A program made the translations under genes and the position numbers. From positions 3,162,001 to 3,226,000 of the forward strand of contig NZ_AP018165.1 of the NCBI RefSeq assembly GCF_002356335.1: a stretch of 64,000 bases of DNA, written 5' to 3'. Of this stretch, positions 49,559 through 58,620 are shown piece after piece. This stretch comes from [Mycobacterium] stephanolepidis. Lineage in GTDB: Bacteria > Actinomycetota > Actinomycetes > Mycobacteriales > Mycobacteriaceae. How positions within the stretch are numbered: position 1 is the first letter of the stretch; each line of letters opens with the position of its first letter. The notes beneath the pieces are model-generated. The model did not search any database. It was not told where the DNA came from and saw nothing but the letters and a program-made list of their open reading frames with translations.

Positions 49559-50106
49559 TTCCCGGGTTGATCAACGCCCGGGGCCTGATCGTCCGCGGGC
49601 GGAGTCGCCGGGCACTTACCGGTGCCGACGGGGTGCTGGTTCTGCATGGACGCCAATGTGCTCTCCGGAATCACTCCGTTGAATCTGTCGGTCACCGACT
49701 TCAGCAGGCTGCCGGACCCACAAATCTCGTTCAGCGGTGACACCGGGCTGGTCGGTGACAGCACCGGACCATCGGTCGCCAGCGGACCGCCCGAAGCCGT
49801 CAGCGGGCCGTTGGCCGACAGCGGACCGCTGGGAGATAACAGCGGACCTTCCGCCGACAACGGACCGCCCGGCGCTCCCAGGCCCGCAATCGGGGCCGGC
49901 AGGCCGGCGGATAAAGCATCGTTAGCCACTGACGGGCCGACGGGAGCCTTTGCGCCGCCGGGCAGCAGGTTCGCGACTGGCGAGGACGCGGAAGGCTCTG
50001 GCGCAGGCGGTCCCGGCGAGTCTCCGTCGTCGGCCAGTGCGAAACCGGCAGTGGCCACCGATACCGCGCCGGATGCCACCGCCACCACTACCGCTCTCCA
50101 CCACAT
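49555..50106 (-). CDS. secreted GPL-repeat protein
   Basis: 183 residues from ATG 50106. Signal peptide VVVAVASGAVSVATAGFALA. The middle is a run of imperfect repeats built on GPLSA/GPLLS/GPLTA (about residues 75-125), Pro/Ala/Ser-rich, then a more ordered end with two cysteines (NEICGSGSLL and GTGKCPATPP). No family recognised. Lies 22 bp after the dienelactone hydrolase gene and may share its transcript. Frame to 50391 upstream overlaps that gene and is not credible. Confidence 0.68.
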   Translation of the reverse strand: MWWRAVVVAVASGAVSVATAGFALADDGDSPGPPAPEPSASSPVANLLPGGAKAPVGPSVANDALSAGLPAPIAGLGAPGGPLSAEGPLLSPSGPLSANGPLTASGGPLATDGPVLSPTSPVSPLNEICGSGSLLKSVTDRFNGVIPESTLASMQNQHPVGTGKCPATPPADDQAPGVDQPGN

Positions 50107-50128
50107 GGTGAGCAAGACTAGGCGCCCG

Positions 50129-51031
50129 TCAGCCGATGTGCTGACCGAACCAGGTGGTAAGACGCTGCCAGGCATCTGCCGCCGAGCCGGGGTTGTAGCG
50201 GGGACCGCTGTCGTTGAAGAAGGCATGGTCCGCACCGGGTTCGACGACGATTTCGTGAACCAGCCCTGCCCGCTGCAACGCCGCCGCGGCCTGGTCCTTC
50301 GACGAGGTGACCCGCTTGTCGAGCTCACCGTAAAAGGCGAGGACCGCCGCCTTGGACCGCGAAAAGTCCGGGTTGTCCGGAAGCGGCCCATAGAACGGGG
50401 CGGCCGCGGCCAGTCTCGGCTCCCCCGCCGCCAGCAGCTGCCACACCAGGCCGCCGCCGAAACAGAATCCCACCACGCCGGCGGGTTTGTCGGGAACCCG
50501 GCGCAGAATCTCGTCCACGCCGGACTTCAGGTCCGCGACGAAGCGCTCCGAGGGAACCTTGCCCAGCGCCCCCGTTGCCTCCGCCGGGTCCTTGAACGTC
50601 GACGTACCGCCCTCCTCCGACAGCAAGTCGATCGCCAGGGACGAATAGCCCACGCCCGCAAGACGTCCCGCGATCGAACCAACCCAGTCGTTGAGGCCCT
50701 TGTTCTCGTGGATCACCAGTACCGAGCCACGCGGCTGCCCCGCGGGCGCCCACGCCCCCTGCAGCGTGCCGTTGGGTCCAGTCCAGGTGATCGGCTCGGT
50801 CGCGACAACCTTGTCCGCACCGGGCGGCGGCGACGTGGCGACCGGTGTCGTAGTGGCGGCGGAAGTGTTGTCCGCTTTGTTCTCGCTACCGCAGGCCGCG
50901 ATCAGCGCACTGGCAGCAGTGGCACCGACACCCAGGAGCGCCAGCCGACGGATGGCCTCCCGTCGCGTCAGCAGCCCCTCGACGTGGTCCGTGGCGATCT
51001 CTTCGGCGATGTATCGCTGCAGCGGGGTCAT
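50129..51031 (-). CDS. Tat-type, lipobox-containing dienelactone hydrolase family protein
   Basis: 300 residues from ATG 51031 (MTPLQRYIAEEIATDHVEGL). A twin-arginine-like signal (LTRREAIRRLALLGVG) leads to a lipobox (ALIAAC), so export by Tat and lipid attachment are likely. The alpha/beta-hydrolase domain has the dienelactone hydrolase nucleophile Cys in GVVGFCFGGGLVW, Asp near LAFYGELDKRV, and His in PGADHAFFND. Substrate unknown. Confidence 0.87.
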   Translation of the reverse strand: MTPLQRYIAEEIATDHVEGLLTRREAIRRLALLGVGATAASALIAACGSENKADNTSAATTTPVATSPPPGADKVVATEPITWTGPNGTLQGAWAPAGQPRGSVLVIHENKGLNDWVGSIAGRLAGVGYSSLAIDLLSEEGGTSTFKDPAEATGALGKVPSERFVADLKSGVDEILRRVPDKPAGVVGFCFGGGLVWQLLAAGEPRLAAAAPFYGPLPDNPDFSRSKAAVLAFYGELDKRVTSSKDQAAAALQRAGLVHEIVVEPGADHAFFNDSGPRYNPGSAADAWQRLTTWFGQHIG

Positions 51032-51084
51032 GGCCAGAAGTGTGCGCTCGATAGGTAAACGTGCGCTGTGGATTACCTGGACGG

Positions 51085-51630
51085 TTACAGAGATCCCAAC
51101 TCGAGCCGTGTTCCCCCGTACTTGCGCGAGGACACCTCCCAGCCGTCCGGCCACACCGCTTCGGGCCCTGAGGCATCGCGCTCGAGCACCACGAGGGCAT
51201 CATCGCTCACCCAGTGATCCGTTAGGCGCGACAACAGAGCCGAAACCTCCTCGACGGACACCGAATACGGCGGATCGGCAAGAACCAGATCGTAGGCGCG
51301 GTCGGGCGATGTCGACAGGAACGTCGATACCGCAGCCTGCCGCAGCTCGGTACCCGGCAGGTTCACCGCCGCGATATTGGCCGAGATCACCTTCGACGCG
51401 GCAGCGTTCGACTCCACAAACGTCACATGTTCGGCACCACGCGACAGCGCCTCCAGACCCAACGCACCGGAGCCCGCGAACAGATCAAGGACCGCGATTC
51501 CGTCGAAGTCCAGGCGCGCCTCCAACATGCTGAACAACGCCTCCCGTACCCGATCCGTCGTTGGTCGGGTTCCCTTCGGCGGCACCGCGATCCGGCGTCC
51601 ACCCGCGGCACCGGCGATGATCCGGGTCAG
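51085..51630 (-). CDS. rsmD: 16S rRNA (guanine966-N2)-methyltransferase, apparent CTG start
   Basis: 181 residues from a CTG at 51630 that overlaps the pca stop (CTGA). That start gives TRIIAGAAGGRRIAVPPKGT, the universal RsmD N-terminus; the next usable codon, GTG 51585, would delete this strand. Motif I VLDLFAGSGALGLEALSRGA, catalytic LVLADPPYS and YGGTRLEL follow. Coupled to pca, as Rv2966c is to Rv2967c. Confidence 0.93.
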   Translation of the reverse strand: MTRIIAGAAGGRRIAVPPKGTRPTTDRVREALFSMLEARLDFDGIAVLDLFAGSGALGLEALSRGAEHVTFVESNAAASKVISANIAAVNLPGTELRQAAVSTFLSTSPDRAYDLVLADPPYSVSVEEVSALLSRLTDHWVSDDALVVLERDASGPEAVWPDGWEVSSRKYGGTRLELGSL

Positions 51631-54600
51631 CTGATCACCACCAGCAGGTCCCCACCCTCGACCTGAGAGGTCTCGGTCAACGCCACCCGCGCGACGGTTC
51701 CCGCCTTGGGTGCGGTGATGGAGGCCTCCATCTTCATGGCCTCGATGGTGCCGATGGTCTCGCCCGCCGCAACCTCCTGGCCCGACACCACATTGAGCGT
51801 CACCACACCCGCGAACGGTGCGGGCACATGATCGGCGTTGGACCGATCGGCCTTCTCAGCACTGGCGACCGCGCTGTCGATACTCCGATCGCGCACCTGC
51901 ACTGGGCGTAGCTGACCGTTGAGGATGCACATGACGGTCCGCATACCGCGCTCGTCGGCATCCGAAATCGCCTCTATTCCTATGAGCAGCTCGACGCCCT
52001 TCTCCAGCTTGACGCGGTGCTCCTCTCCGTACCGCAGGCCATAGAAGAACTGATTCGCCGAAAGCCGCGACGTGTCGCCGTACTGCTCGCGGTGGGCCAG
52101 GAACTCCTTGGTCGGGCCGGGGAACAGCAGGCGATTCAACGCCGCCCGCCGGGTCGCGCTGTCACCATCGAGCGCAGCCTCGTCATCGGCCGTGAGCTCA
52201 ACCTCCGCACGAGCCGCACCGCGGCCTTCGAGCGCGCGAGTCCGGAACGGCTCCGGCCAGCCACCCGGCGGATCGCCGAGTTCGCCGCGCAGGAACCCGA
52301 TAACCGACTCTGGGATATCGAAACGCCCAGGATCCGAAGCGAATTCATCAGCGCTCACACCGGTACCCACCAACGCCAGCGCCAAGTCGCCCACGACCTT
52401 CGAGGACGGGGTCACCTTGACCAGACGTCCGAGCATCCGGTCGGCGGCTGCGTATCGTGCCTCGATCTCCTCGAACTGGTCGCCCAGCCCCAGGGCGATG
52501 GCCTGCTGGCGCAGATTCGAGAGCTGTCCACCGGGAATCTCGTGCGTGTACACCCGGCCCGTCGGTGACGGGAGCCCTGATTCGAAGGGGGCGTATACCT
52601 TTCGCAACGCCTCCCAATACGGTTCCAGATCACACACCGCGGTCAGGGACACACCGGTGTCGTACTCGCTATGCGCGGCCGCTGCCACGATCGCCGACAA
52701 CGACGGCTGGCTGGTGGTTCCGGCCATGGGTGCCGCAGCACCGTCCACCGCGTCTGCGCCCGCCTGCCAGGCGGCCAGATAAGTGGCCAGCTGCCCACCC
52801 GCGGTGTCATGCGTGTGCACATGCACCGGCAGGTCGAACCGGGACCGCAGCGCCGTCACCAGGGTGGCGGCTGCGGGCGGACGTAACAGGCCCGCCATGT
52901 CCTTGATCGCGAGCACATGCGCACCGGCATCCACGATCTGCTCGGCGAGCTTGAGGTAGTAGTCCAGCGTGTAGAGGTTTTCACCGGGGTTGGACAGGTC
53001 GCCGGTGTAACACATCGCCACCTCGGCAACCGAGCCGCCGACCTCGCGCACGGCATCGATCGCCGGGCGCATGGCCTCGATGTTGTTGAGCGCATCGAAG
53101 ATTCGGTAGATGTCGACGCCGGTCGCGGTCGCCTCACGAATGAAGGCCTTGGTCACCGTCTCCGGATACGGCGTATACCCCACGGTGTTCCGGCCGCGCA
53201 ACAACATCTGTAGGCAGATGTTGGGCACTGCCTCACGCAGCTCGGCAAGCCGCTCCCACGGATCCTCCTTCAGGAAGCGAAGCGCCACATCGTAAGTGGC
53301 GCCACCCCAGGCCTCGATCGACAGTAACTCGGGGGTAAGCCGCGCCACGTACGGCGCGACCGCCAGCAGACCGGTGGTGCGCACCCGGGTTGCCAACAGC
53401 GACTGATGCGCGTCACGGAAGGTGGTGTCGGTCAGACCAACCGCCTTCTGCTCCCGCAGCGCCTTCGCGAACCCCTCGGGCCCCAGGGCCAACAGCCGCT
53501 GGCGCGACCCGTCGGGTGGCGGCGCCGACAGATCGATCGCCGGCAATTTGTCATGCGGGTACACCTTCGAGGGCTTGGCCCCATGGGGCTTGTTGACGGT
53601 GATGTCCGCCAGGTAGTTCAGGATCTTCGTGCCGCGGTCGGCCGAGGACCGTGCCGTCAGCAGCTGCGGACGCTCCTCGATGAATGAGGTGGTGACGTGT
53701 CCCGCCCGGAAATCCGGATCGTCGAGAACTGCCTGCAGGAAAGGGATATTCGTGGCGACACCGCGGATGCGAAACTCGGCGACGGCGCGGCGGGCACGTG
53801 CCACCGCGGTCTGGAAGTCCCGCCCACGGCAGGTCAGCTTCACCAGCATCGAATCGAAGTGCGCGCCCACCTCGGCGCCCAGGGTTGTGCCACCGTCGAG
53901 ACGGATACCCGCACCGCCCGGGCTGCGGTAGGCCGTGATGCGACCGGTGTCGGGACGGAAGCCGTTGGCCGGATCTTCGGTGGTGATGCGGCATTGCAAG
54001 GCGAATCCTCGTGGCGCCGCCAATGTCTCCTGGTGCAGGCCAAGATCGTCGAGAGTCTCGCCGGATGCGATGCGCAGCTGGCTCGCCACCAGGTCCACAT
54101 CGGTGATCTCCTCGGTCACCGTGTGCTCCACCTGAATCCGGGGATTCATCTCGATGAAGACATGGCGACCACGCTCATCGAGCAGGAACTCGACGGTGCC
54201 GGCGCAGCTGTACCCGATGTGTCGCGCGAAAGCGACAGCGTCCGAACAGATCTTCTCGCGCAGCTCTGCGGGCAGGTTGGGCGCGGGGGCCAGCTCGATG
54301 ACCTTCTGGTGACGCCGCTGCACACTACAGTCGCGCTCGTAGAGGTGGATGACATTGCCCGCGGCGTCCGCGAGGATCTGCACCTCGATGTGTCGGGGGT
54401 TGATGACGGCCTGCTCCAGGAACACCGTCGGGTCCCCGAAGGCCGACTCCGCCTCCCGGCTGGCCGCCTCGATCGCCTCGCGCAGCTGCTCTCGTTCGGC
54501 GACCCGGCGCATGCCTCGGCCGCCGCCGCCGGCGACCGCCTTGACGAACACCGGGAATTCCATCGATTCGGAGGCAGTCAGCAGCTCCTCGACCGAGGCC

Positions 54601-55013
54601 GAGGGCTCCGAGGAAGACAGCACCGGCAGACCCGCCTCACTCGCGGCCGCGATCGCCCGGGCCTTGTTACCCGTCAGCTCCAGCACGTCCGCGGGCGGTC
54701 CCACGAAGGTGATGCCCGCCTTGGCGCACGCCGCGGCCAGATCGGGATTCTCGGATAGGAATCCGTAACCGGGGTAGATGGCGTCGGCGCCCGCATTCTT
54801 GGCCGCCTTGACCACCTCGGAGACCGAGAGGTAGGCGCGGACCGGATGCCCCTTCTCGCCAATCTGGTACGCCTCATCGGCCTTCAGCCGATGACCCGAG
54901 TTGCGATCTTCATACGGGTAGACAGCGACGGTTTCGGCACCTAGTTCGTAGGCGGCACGAAATGCCCGGATCGCGATCTCACCGCGGTTGGCGACAAGAA
55001 CCTTCGAGAACAT
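51627..55013 (-). CDS. pca: pyruvate carboxylase
   Basis: 1128 residues from ATG 55013 (MFSKVLVANRGEIAIRAFRA); the earlier start at 55115 adds unnatural sequence. Biotin carboxylase domain with KAVAGGGGRGMRRV and EMNPRIQVEHTVTE; carboxyltransferase domain beginning TTFRDAHQSLLATRVRTTG; C-terminal biotinyl domain with the modified Lys in IEAMKMEASI. It makes oxaloacetate from pyruvate, feeding the TCA cycle. Matches M. tuberculosis Pca (Rv2967c) in length. Confidence 0.97.
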   Translation of the reverse strand: MFSKVLVANRGEIAIRAFRAAYELGAETVAVYPYEDRNSGHRLKADEAYQIGEKGHPVRAYLSVSEVVKAAKNAGADAIYPGYGFLSENPDLAAACAKAGITFVGPPADVLELTGNKARAIAAASEAGLPVLSSSEPSASVEELLTASESMEFPVFVKAVAGGGGRGMRRVAEREQLREAIEAASREAESAFGDPTVFLEQAVINPRHIEVQILADAAGNVIHLYERDCSVQRRHQKVIELAPAPNLPAELREKICSDAVAFARHIGYSCAGTVEFLLDERGRHVFIEMNPRIQVEHTVTEEITDVDLVASQLRIASGETLDDLGLHQETLAAPRGFALQCRITTEDPANGFRPDTGRITAYRSPGGAGIRLDGGTTLGAEVGAHFDSMLVKLTCRGRDFQTAVARARRAVAEFRIRGVATNIPFLQAVLDDPDFRAGHVTTSFIEERPQLLTARSSADRGTKILNYLADITVNKPHGAKPSKVYPHDKLPAIDLSAPPPDGSRQRLLALGPEGFAKALREQKAVGLTDTTFRDAHQSLLATRVRTTGLLAVAPYVARLTPELLSIEAWGGATYDVALRFLKEDPWERLAELREAVPNICLQMLLRGRNTVGYTPYPETVTKAFIREATATGVDIYRIFDALNNIEAMRPAIDAVREVGGSVAEVAMCYTGDLSNPGENLYTLDYYLKLAEQIVDAGAHVLAIKDMAGLLRPPAAATLVTALRSRFDLPVHVHTHDTAGGQLATYLAAWQAGADAVDGAAAPMAGTTSQPSLSAIVAAAAHSEYDTGVSLTAVCDLEPYWEALRKVYAPFESGLPSPTGRVYTHEIPGGQLSNLRQQAIALGLGDQFEEIEARYAAADRMLGRLVKVTPSSKVVGDLALALVGTGVSADEFASDPGRFDIPESVIGFLRGELGDPPGGWPEPFRTRALEGRGAARAEVELTADDEAALDGDSATRRAALNRLLFPGPTKEFLAHREQYGDTSRLSANQFFYGLRYGEEHRVKLEKGVELLIGIEAISDADERGMRTVMCILNGQLRPVQVRDRSIDSAVASAEKADRSNADHVPAPFAGVVTLNVVSGQEVAAGETIGTIEAMKMEASITAPKAGTVARVALTETSQVEGGDLLVVIS

Positions 55014-55074
55014 AGTCACAGACCGTACCGTGAGGATTAAGCGAACGCGCGTCCGCTGAATTTCACAATTCGGC

Positions 55075-55644
55075 TCAGACGAGTGTGATCCAGTAATCCC
55101 AGAATCGCTCGACAATCGCGAGGATCACCGCGGCGTACCAGAACGCCACCAGCGACCAACGCCATTGATAGAGCACCCTGAGCCAGCGATGAGATCCCAA
55201 TGGCCGCAAGGCAATCGATGCCGTCACCACCAGCAGGGGAATCGTGACCGCCCAGACCACCATGCAGTACGGGCACAATGCGCCGATCCGGTACAGGCTC
55301 TGGAATATCAACCAGTGGACGAAGATCGCCCCGAGTAACGTGCCGATGGCCAGACCGCCCCAGTACCAGCGCGGCAGCTCCACCTTGGCGACCGACAGGA
55401 CTCCCGTCACCAGCACCACCGTGAACGCCACGATGCCGATGAGCGAGTTGGGGAAGCCGAAGGCCGAAGCCTGTTCGGTCGTCATCACCGAGCCACAGGA
55501 AATGATCGGATTCAGGCTGCAGGACGGTACGTACGTCGGATCGATGAGGATCTCGATCTTCTCGACGGTCAGCGCCAGCGCGGCGGCCAGTCCGGCCACC
55601 CCGGCGACGAGGACGTACCAGGCGGTCGCGGGACGAAGGGTCAC
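55075..55644 (-). CDS. vitamin K epoxide reductase (VKOR) homologue
   Basis: 189 residues with about five membrane helices. Both redox Cys pairs are present: loop cysteines in SCSLNPIISCGSV and the active site CPYC (IGALCPYCMVVW). Mycobacterial VKOR reoxidises DsbA, handing electrons to menaquinone. Its start overlaps the end of the DsbA-like gene by 4 bp. Equivalent to Rv2968c. Confidence 0.94.
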   Translation of the reverse strand: MTLRPATAWYVLVAGVAGLAAALALTVEKIEILIDPTYVPSCSLNPIISCGSVMTTEQASAFGFPNSLIGIVAFTVVLVTGVLSVAKVELPRWYWGGLAIGTLLGAIFVHWLIFQSLYRIGALCPYCMVVWAVTIPLLVVTASIALRPLGSHRWLRVLYQWRWSLVAFWYAAVILAIVERFWDYWITLV

Positions 55645-56413
55645 GGCAGGCCCGGAACGGGTCCGGTGATGTCCGTGACGGCCTTGATCAGGTCAGCGGG
55701 GGTGGTGCCCTTCCCGATTTCCCAGTCCTTGCCGTTGATCCGAATGGTGGGTGTGGCCTGGATGTTGAGCTTCGGGCCCAGCTCCTTGACCATGTTGATG
55801 TACTTCTTGTCCTTGATGCACTTGGAGACCGAGTCCGACGCACCCACGCTCTTGGCGAGCTCGGTCAGCCATTTGTCGTCGTGCCAGGTCTTGGAGTTGA
55901 CCTCGTCGGGCTGATTGTTCGGGTCGTACAGCGCTGAGTGGTACTTGAGGAACAGCTCCGAGGACTGGTCGGCCACACAGTAGGCCGCCGCCGACGCCCG
56001 CGACGAGTAGTCGCGCTTGAGCCGGGGCACGTCCAGGATCCCGACCATGTCATAGTCCGCGCGCACCGCGCCGGTGTCGATGAGCTTCTTGACTGTAGGC
56101 CCGAACTCCTGCTCGAACATGGCACAGGCGGGGCAGATCGGATCCTCGATCAGGGTCAGGACCACCTTGGGCTCGGTGGTTCCCTCCTTGGTGACGAGCT
56201 TGGCGGGGCCGGGGTGACCACCTCGACTGCCTTCACCTCACCCGCGGGCGGAGCGGGCGGACCCGGGTCCTTCTTGTTCTTGACGACGATGAAACCGACC
56301 AGCCCCGCGGCGAACAGCACGACGATGGCCGTGAGTGCGATTTGAATCAGCTGGCTTCGGCGCTGCTCCGCCTTCTTGAGGTCGTAGCTAGGAGGTTGCT
56401 TCGGTTTGGCCAC
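55641..56413 (-). pseudogene. DsbA-like disulfide oxidoreductase gene, frame broken in a C-run
   Basis: The 5' frame (GTG 56413) encodes an N-terminal membrane anchor (IALTAIVVLFAAGLVGFIVV) and a Pro-rich linker, then runs into an unnatural Ser/Arg tail to 56156. The other frame (to 55641) holds the thioredoxin-like domain: AKLVTKEGTTEPKVVLTLIE, active site CPAC, AAAYCVADQSSELF and ATPTIRINGKD. One base is missing near 56205-56214 (minus-strand CCCC runs); adding one restores a protein of about 257 residues matching Rv2969c. Either a real mutation or a homopolymer sequencing error. Confidence 0.83.
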
Positions 56414-56435
56414 GCGAACAGCCTACCGGGCAGAA

Positions 56436-57482
56436 TTAGCGAGACAGGTGTGCGCGCAAGGCCGACGTCAGCTCGTCCACCGCGGCCGCAGGCGCACCGC
56501 GCAGCCGGGCCATGTTGTAGAAACCATGTATCAGCGAACCCTGTACCCGCAGGTCCACCGGCACTCCGGCGGCCCGAAGCTTCGCCGCGTACTCGTTGCC
56601 CTCATCGCGCAGTGGATCGAAGCCCGCCGTCGTGATGAGCGCCGGGGGCAGCCCCGACAGGTCCGCGGCCAGAATCGGTGACACTTGGGGGTCGGTCTTC
56701 TCGACATCGGACCCGCCGAGATAGTGACCTTCGAACATGTCCATGGCCGCCTTGGTGAGGAAGAAGCCCTCGGCGAAGAGATCGCGTGATGGCCTGCGCA
56801 CGGTGAAGTCGACAGCTGGATAGATCAGGAATTGCAGCAGCGGCAGTTGCGCCCCGGTGTCGCGCGCCTGTTGCGAAACGACGGCGGCCAGGTTGCCGCC
56901 GGCGCTGTCACCGCCCACCGCGACCCTGTCCGAGGTGGCGCCCAGTTCACCGGCATGCTCGACAGCCCACAGATAGGCCGCCAGGCAGTCCTGGGCCGCC
57001 GCGGGTGCTGGATGTTCGGGCGCCAGCCGATAGTCCACCGAGAGCACCGAGACACCGGCATCGCGACAGGTCTGGCGGCACGCCTGGTCGTGTGTCTCCA
57101 GGTCGCCGATCACCCAGCCGCCGCCGTGGAAGAACACCAGCACCGCACCCGTGTCCTCGACAACCGGCCGGTAATGCCGCACCGGGATAGGCCCGGCAGG
57201 GCCCGGAATGGAGAAGTCGCGCACCTGCCCGACGGGAGTGCTGAAGGACAGCAACGCCGACTGCTTACGAATGTTGGCGCGACTGTCCGCGACGTCCTCA
57301 CCCTTGGTGATCTCCCCCTCGCCCAGCAGCGCCATACCGCGCAGCAGCAGCTGGGTCGACGGGTCGAGAATGTTGCCGTCGATGATCACCTGGCGGCCTG
57401 CCGCCGCCCTTCGAACAGGGATCGGGATATGCGGTGTCGCGGCGGTGCTGACACGCAGGGCGAGGTCACGTAACAGGCTCAC
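56436..57482 (-). CDS. lipN: HSL-family esterase, LipN-like
   Basis: 348 residues. Alpha/beta-hydrolase of the hormone-sensitive lipase type: oxyanion motif VFFHGGGWVIGD, nucleophile GGDSAGGNLAA, Asp in FDPLRDEG and His in SLIHGFYNM. Expected to hydrolyse short-chain esters. Follows the position of Rv2970c. Upstream neighbour of the DsbA-like gene (22 bp gap). Confidence 0.88.
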   Translation of the reverse strand: MSLLRDLALRVSTAATPHIPIPVRRAAAGRQVIIDGNILDPSTQLLLRGMALLGEGEITKGEDVADSRANIRKQSALLSFSTPVGQVRDFSIPGPAGPIPVRHYRPVVEDTGAVLVFFHGGGWVIGDLETHDQACRQTCRDAGVSVLSVDYRLAPEHPAPAAAQDCLAAYLWAVEHAGELGATSDRVAVGGDSAGGNLAAVVSQQARDTGAQLPLLQFLIYPAVDFTVRRPSRDLFAEGFFLTKAAMDMFEGHYLGGSDVEKTDPQVSPILAADLSGLPPALITTAGFDPLRDEGNEYAAKLRAAGVPVDLRVQGSLIHGFYNMARLRGAPAAAVDELTSALRAHLSR

Positions 57483-57517
57483 GACGTAACCGTAGCGAGT
57501 GCTCCTAGGCTGCCGGT

Positions 57518-58402
57518 ATGGATATCGGCATTGCCCTGCCCTTCATGTGCCGGGAGTACACCCGCGAGTCGACGATCACCTGGGCGCGCCTCGCCGACGA
57601 GGGGCCGTTCTCCACGATTTCCTCGGGTGAACGAATCTCGTATCACAACCAAGACATGTGGGTGACACTCGCGGCCGCAGCGGCGGTCACCGAACGAATC
57701 CGGATACTCGCGAATGTGTCTGTGCTGCCGGCACATCCGGTGCCGCTGGTCGCCAAACAGGCGGCGACGCTGGATGTGTTGTCCGCCGGCAGGTTCACCC
57801 TGGGGGTAGGGGTCGGAGGCCGCGAACACGATTACCGCTCGCTGGACGCATCCTTCGACCGACGCCACCAGCGCCTCGATGTCCAGGTGGCCGAGCTGCG
57901 GCGGCTGTGGCGGGGCGAGCCCCCGTTCGAGGGTGCCGACCCGGTGGGACCCGCGCCCGTTCAGGCCGGTGGCCCGCCCATAGTTGCCGCCGCGATCGGC
58001 CCGAAATCGCTGGCCCGCGCGGCACAATGGGCCGACGGCATCACCGGGTTCAGTGTCTCCGGCGCGCCCGCAGAGCTTGCCTACTCGGCAGGAGCGGCGC
58101 GTGCGGCATGGCAGGAAGCCGGACACGCCGAACCGCCACTGCTATCGAGTGGCTGCTTCTATGCGCTGGGCATCCCCGACGCCGAATCCGAACTCAAGCA
58201 GTTCACCGGCGATTACCTGGCCATCTTCGGACCGCAGATCGCCGAGAATGTTCCGAAGACGTTGACCAATTTCGACGCCGATGCGCTGAGCCGCACCCTC
58301 GACGGGGCGCAGGAGGCCGGGCTGGATGAATTCATCCTGGTACCGGCGGCATCCGATATCGCCGTGATCGAGGCGACGATCGAACTCATCGAGAAGCGCT
58401 AG
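57518..58402 (+). CDS. LLM-class flavin/F420-dependent oxidoreductase
   Basis: 294 residues. Luciferase-like motifs: ERIRILANVSVLPAHPVPLV, LSAGRFTLGVGVGGREHDY, FDRRHQRLDVQVAELRRLW and AAQWADGITGFS. Divergent from lipN with 35 bp between starts. Its last 78 bp fall in the first copy of the 109-bp direct repeat; the stop is inside the repeat. Confidence 0.86.
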   Translation: MDIGIALPFMCREYTRESTITWARLADEGPFSTISSGERISYHNQDMWVTLAAAAAVTERIRILANVSVLPAHPVPLVAKQAATLDVLSAGRFTLGVGVGGREHDYRSLDASFDRRHQRLDVQVAELRRLWRGEPPFEGADPVGPAPVQAGGPPIVAAAIGPKSLARAAQWADGITGFSVSGAPAELAYSAGAARAAWQEAGHAEPPLLSSGCFYALGIPDAESELKQFTGDYLAIFGPQIAENVPKTLTNFDADALSRTLDGAQEAGLDEFILVPAASDIAVIEATIELIEKR

Positions 58403-58433
58403 CCAACTCTGCCGTCGAGGCGATCTGCCGGGC
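58325..58433. repeat. left copy of 109-bp direct repeat
   Basis: Spans the last 78 bp of the LLM gene and the 31 bp after it. It aligns with 60592-60699 with 5 mismatches and one 1-bp gap. It encodes the LLM C-terminus on the plus strand and, on the minus strand, still reads as the C-terminus of a cutinase (ARQIASTAELASASR), showing that the two genes once met here with overlapping ends. Confidence 0.92.
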
Positions 58434-58547
58434 AATGGAGGCGAAAGTTATTCGGGGAGTATCTGATTCAGATGCCGCCCGAGGAATTTGTCCGCGAGCA
58501 AGTGACTTCTTGTCAGCGGTTGCGGCCCAACGAAGACCCACCATAGG

Positions 58548-58569
58548 TGAGACGATCATGTATCATTTG
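58548..58569 (+). promoter_or_regulatory. 22-bp motif upstream of the lipase, shared with tetR
   Basis: TGAGACGATCATGT-AT-CATTTG, 51 bp upstream of the lipase GTG. It matches 20 of 22 bases with the motif upstream of the TetR gene, in the same orientation relative to each gene. The core GACGATCATGTC-like part is near-palindromic. Best read as the operator of the cassette's own TetR protein. Confidence 0.68.
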
Positions 58570-58620
58570 AGTCGGATATGACGCATGAATGGGCGGGACG
58601 CGCCCTCTTAAGGAGCAATT

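Noticed and set aside
49622..51058. 478-codon open frame on the plus strand
   Set aside because: Antisense to the GPL-repeat and dienelactone hydrolase genes, both of which have signal peptides and motifs; shadow.
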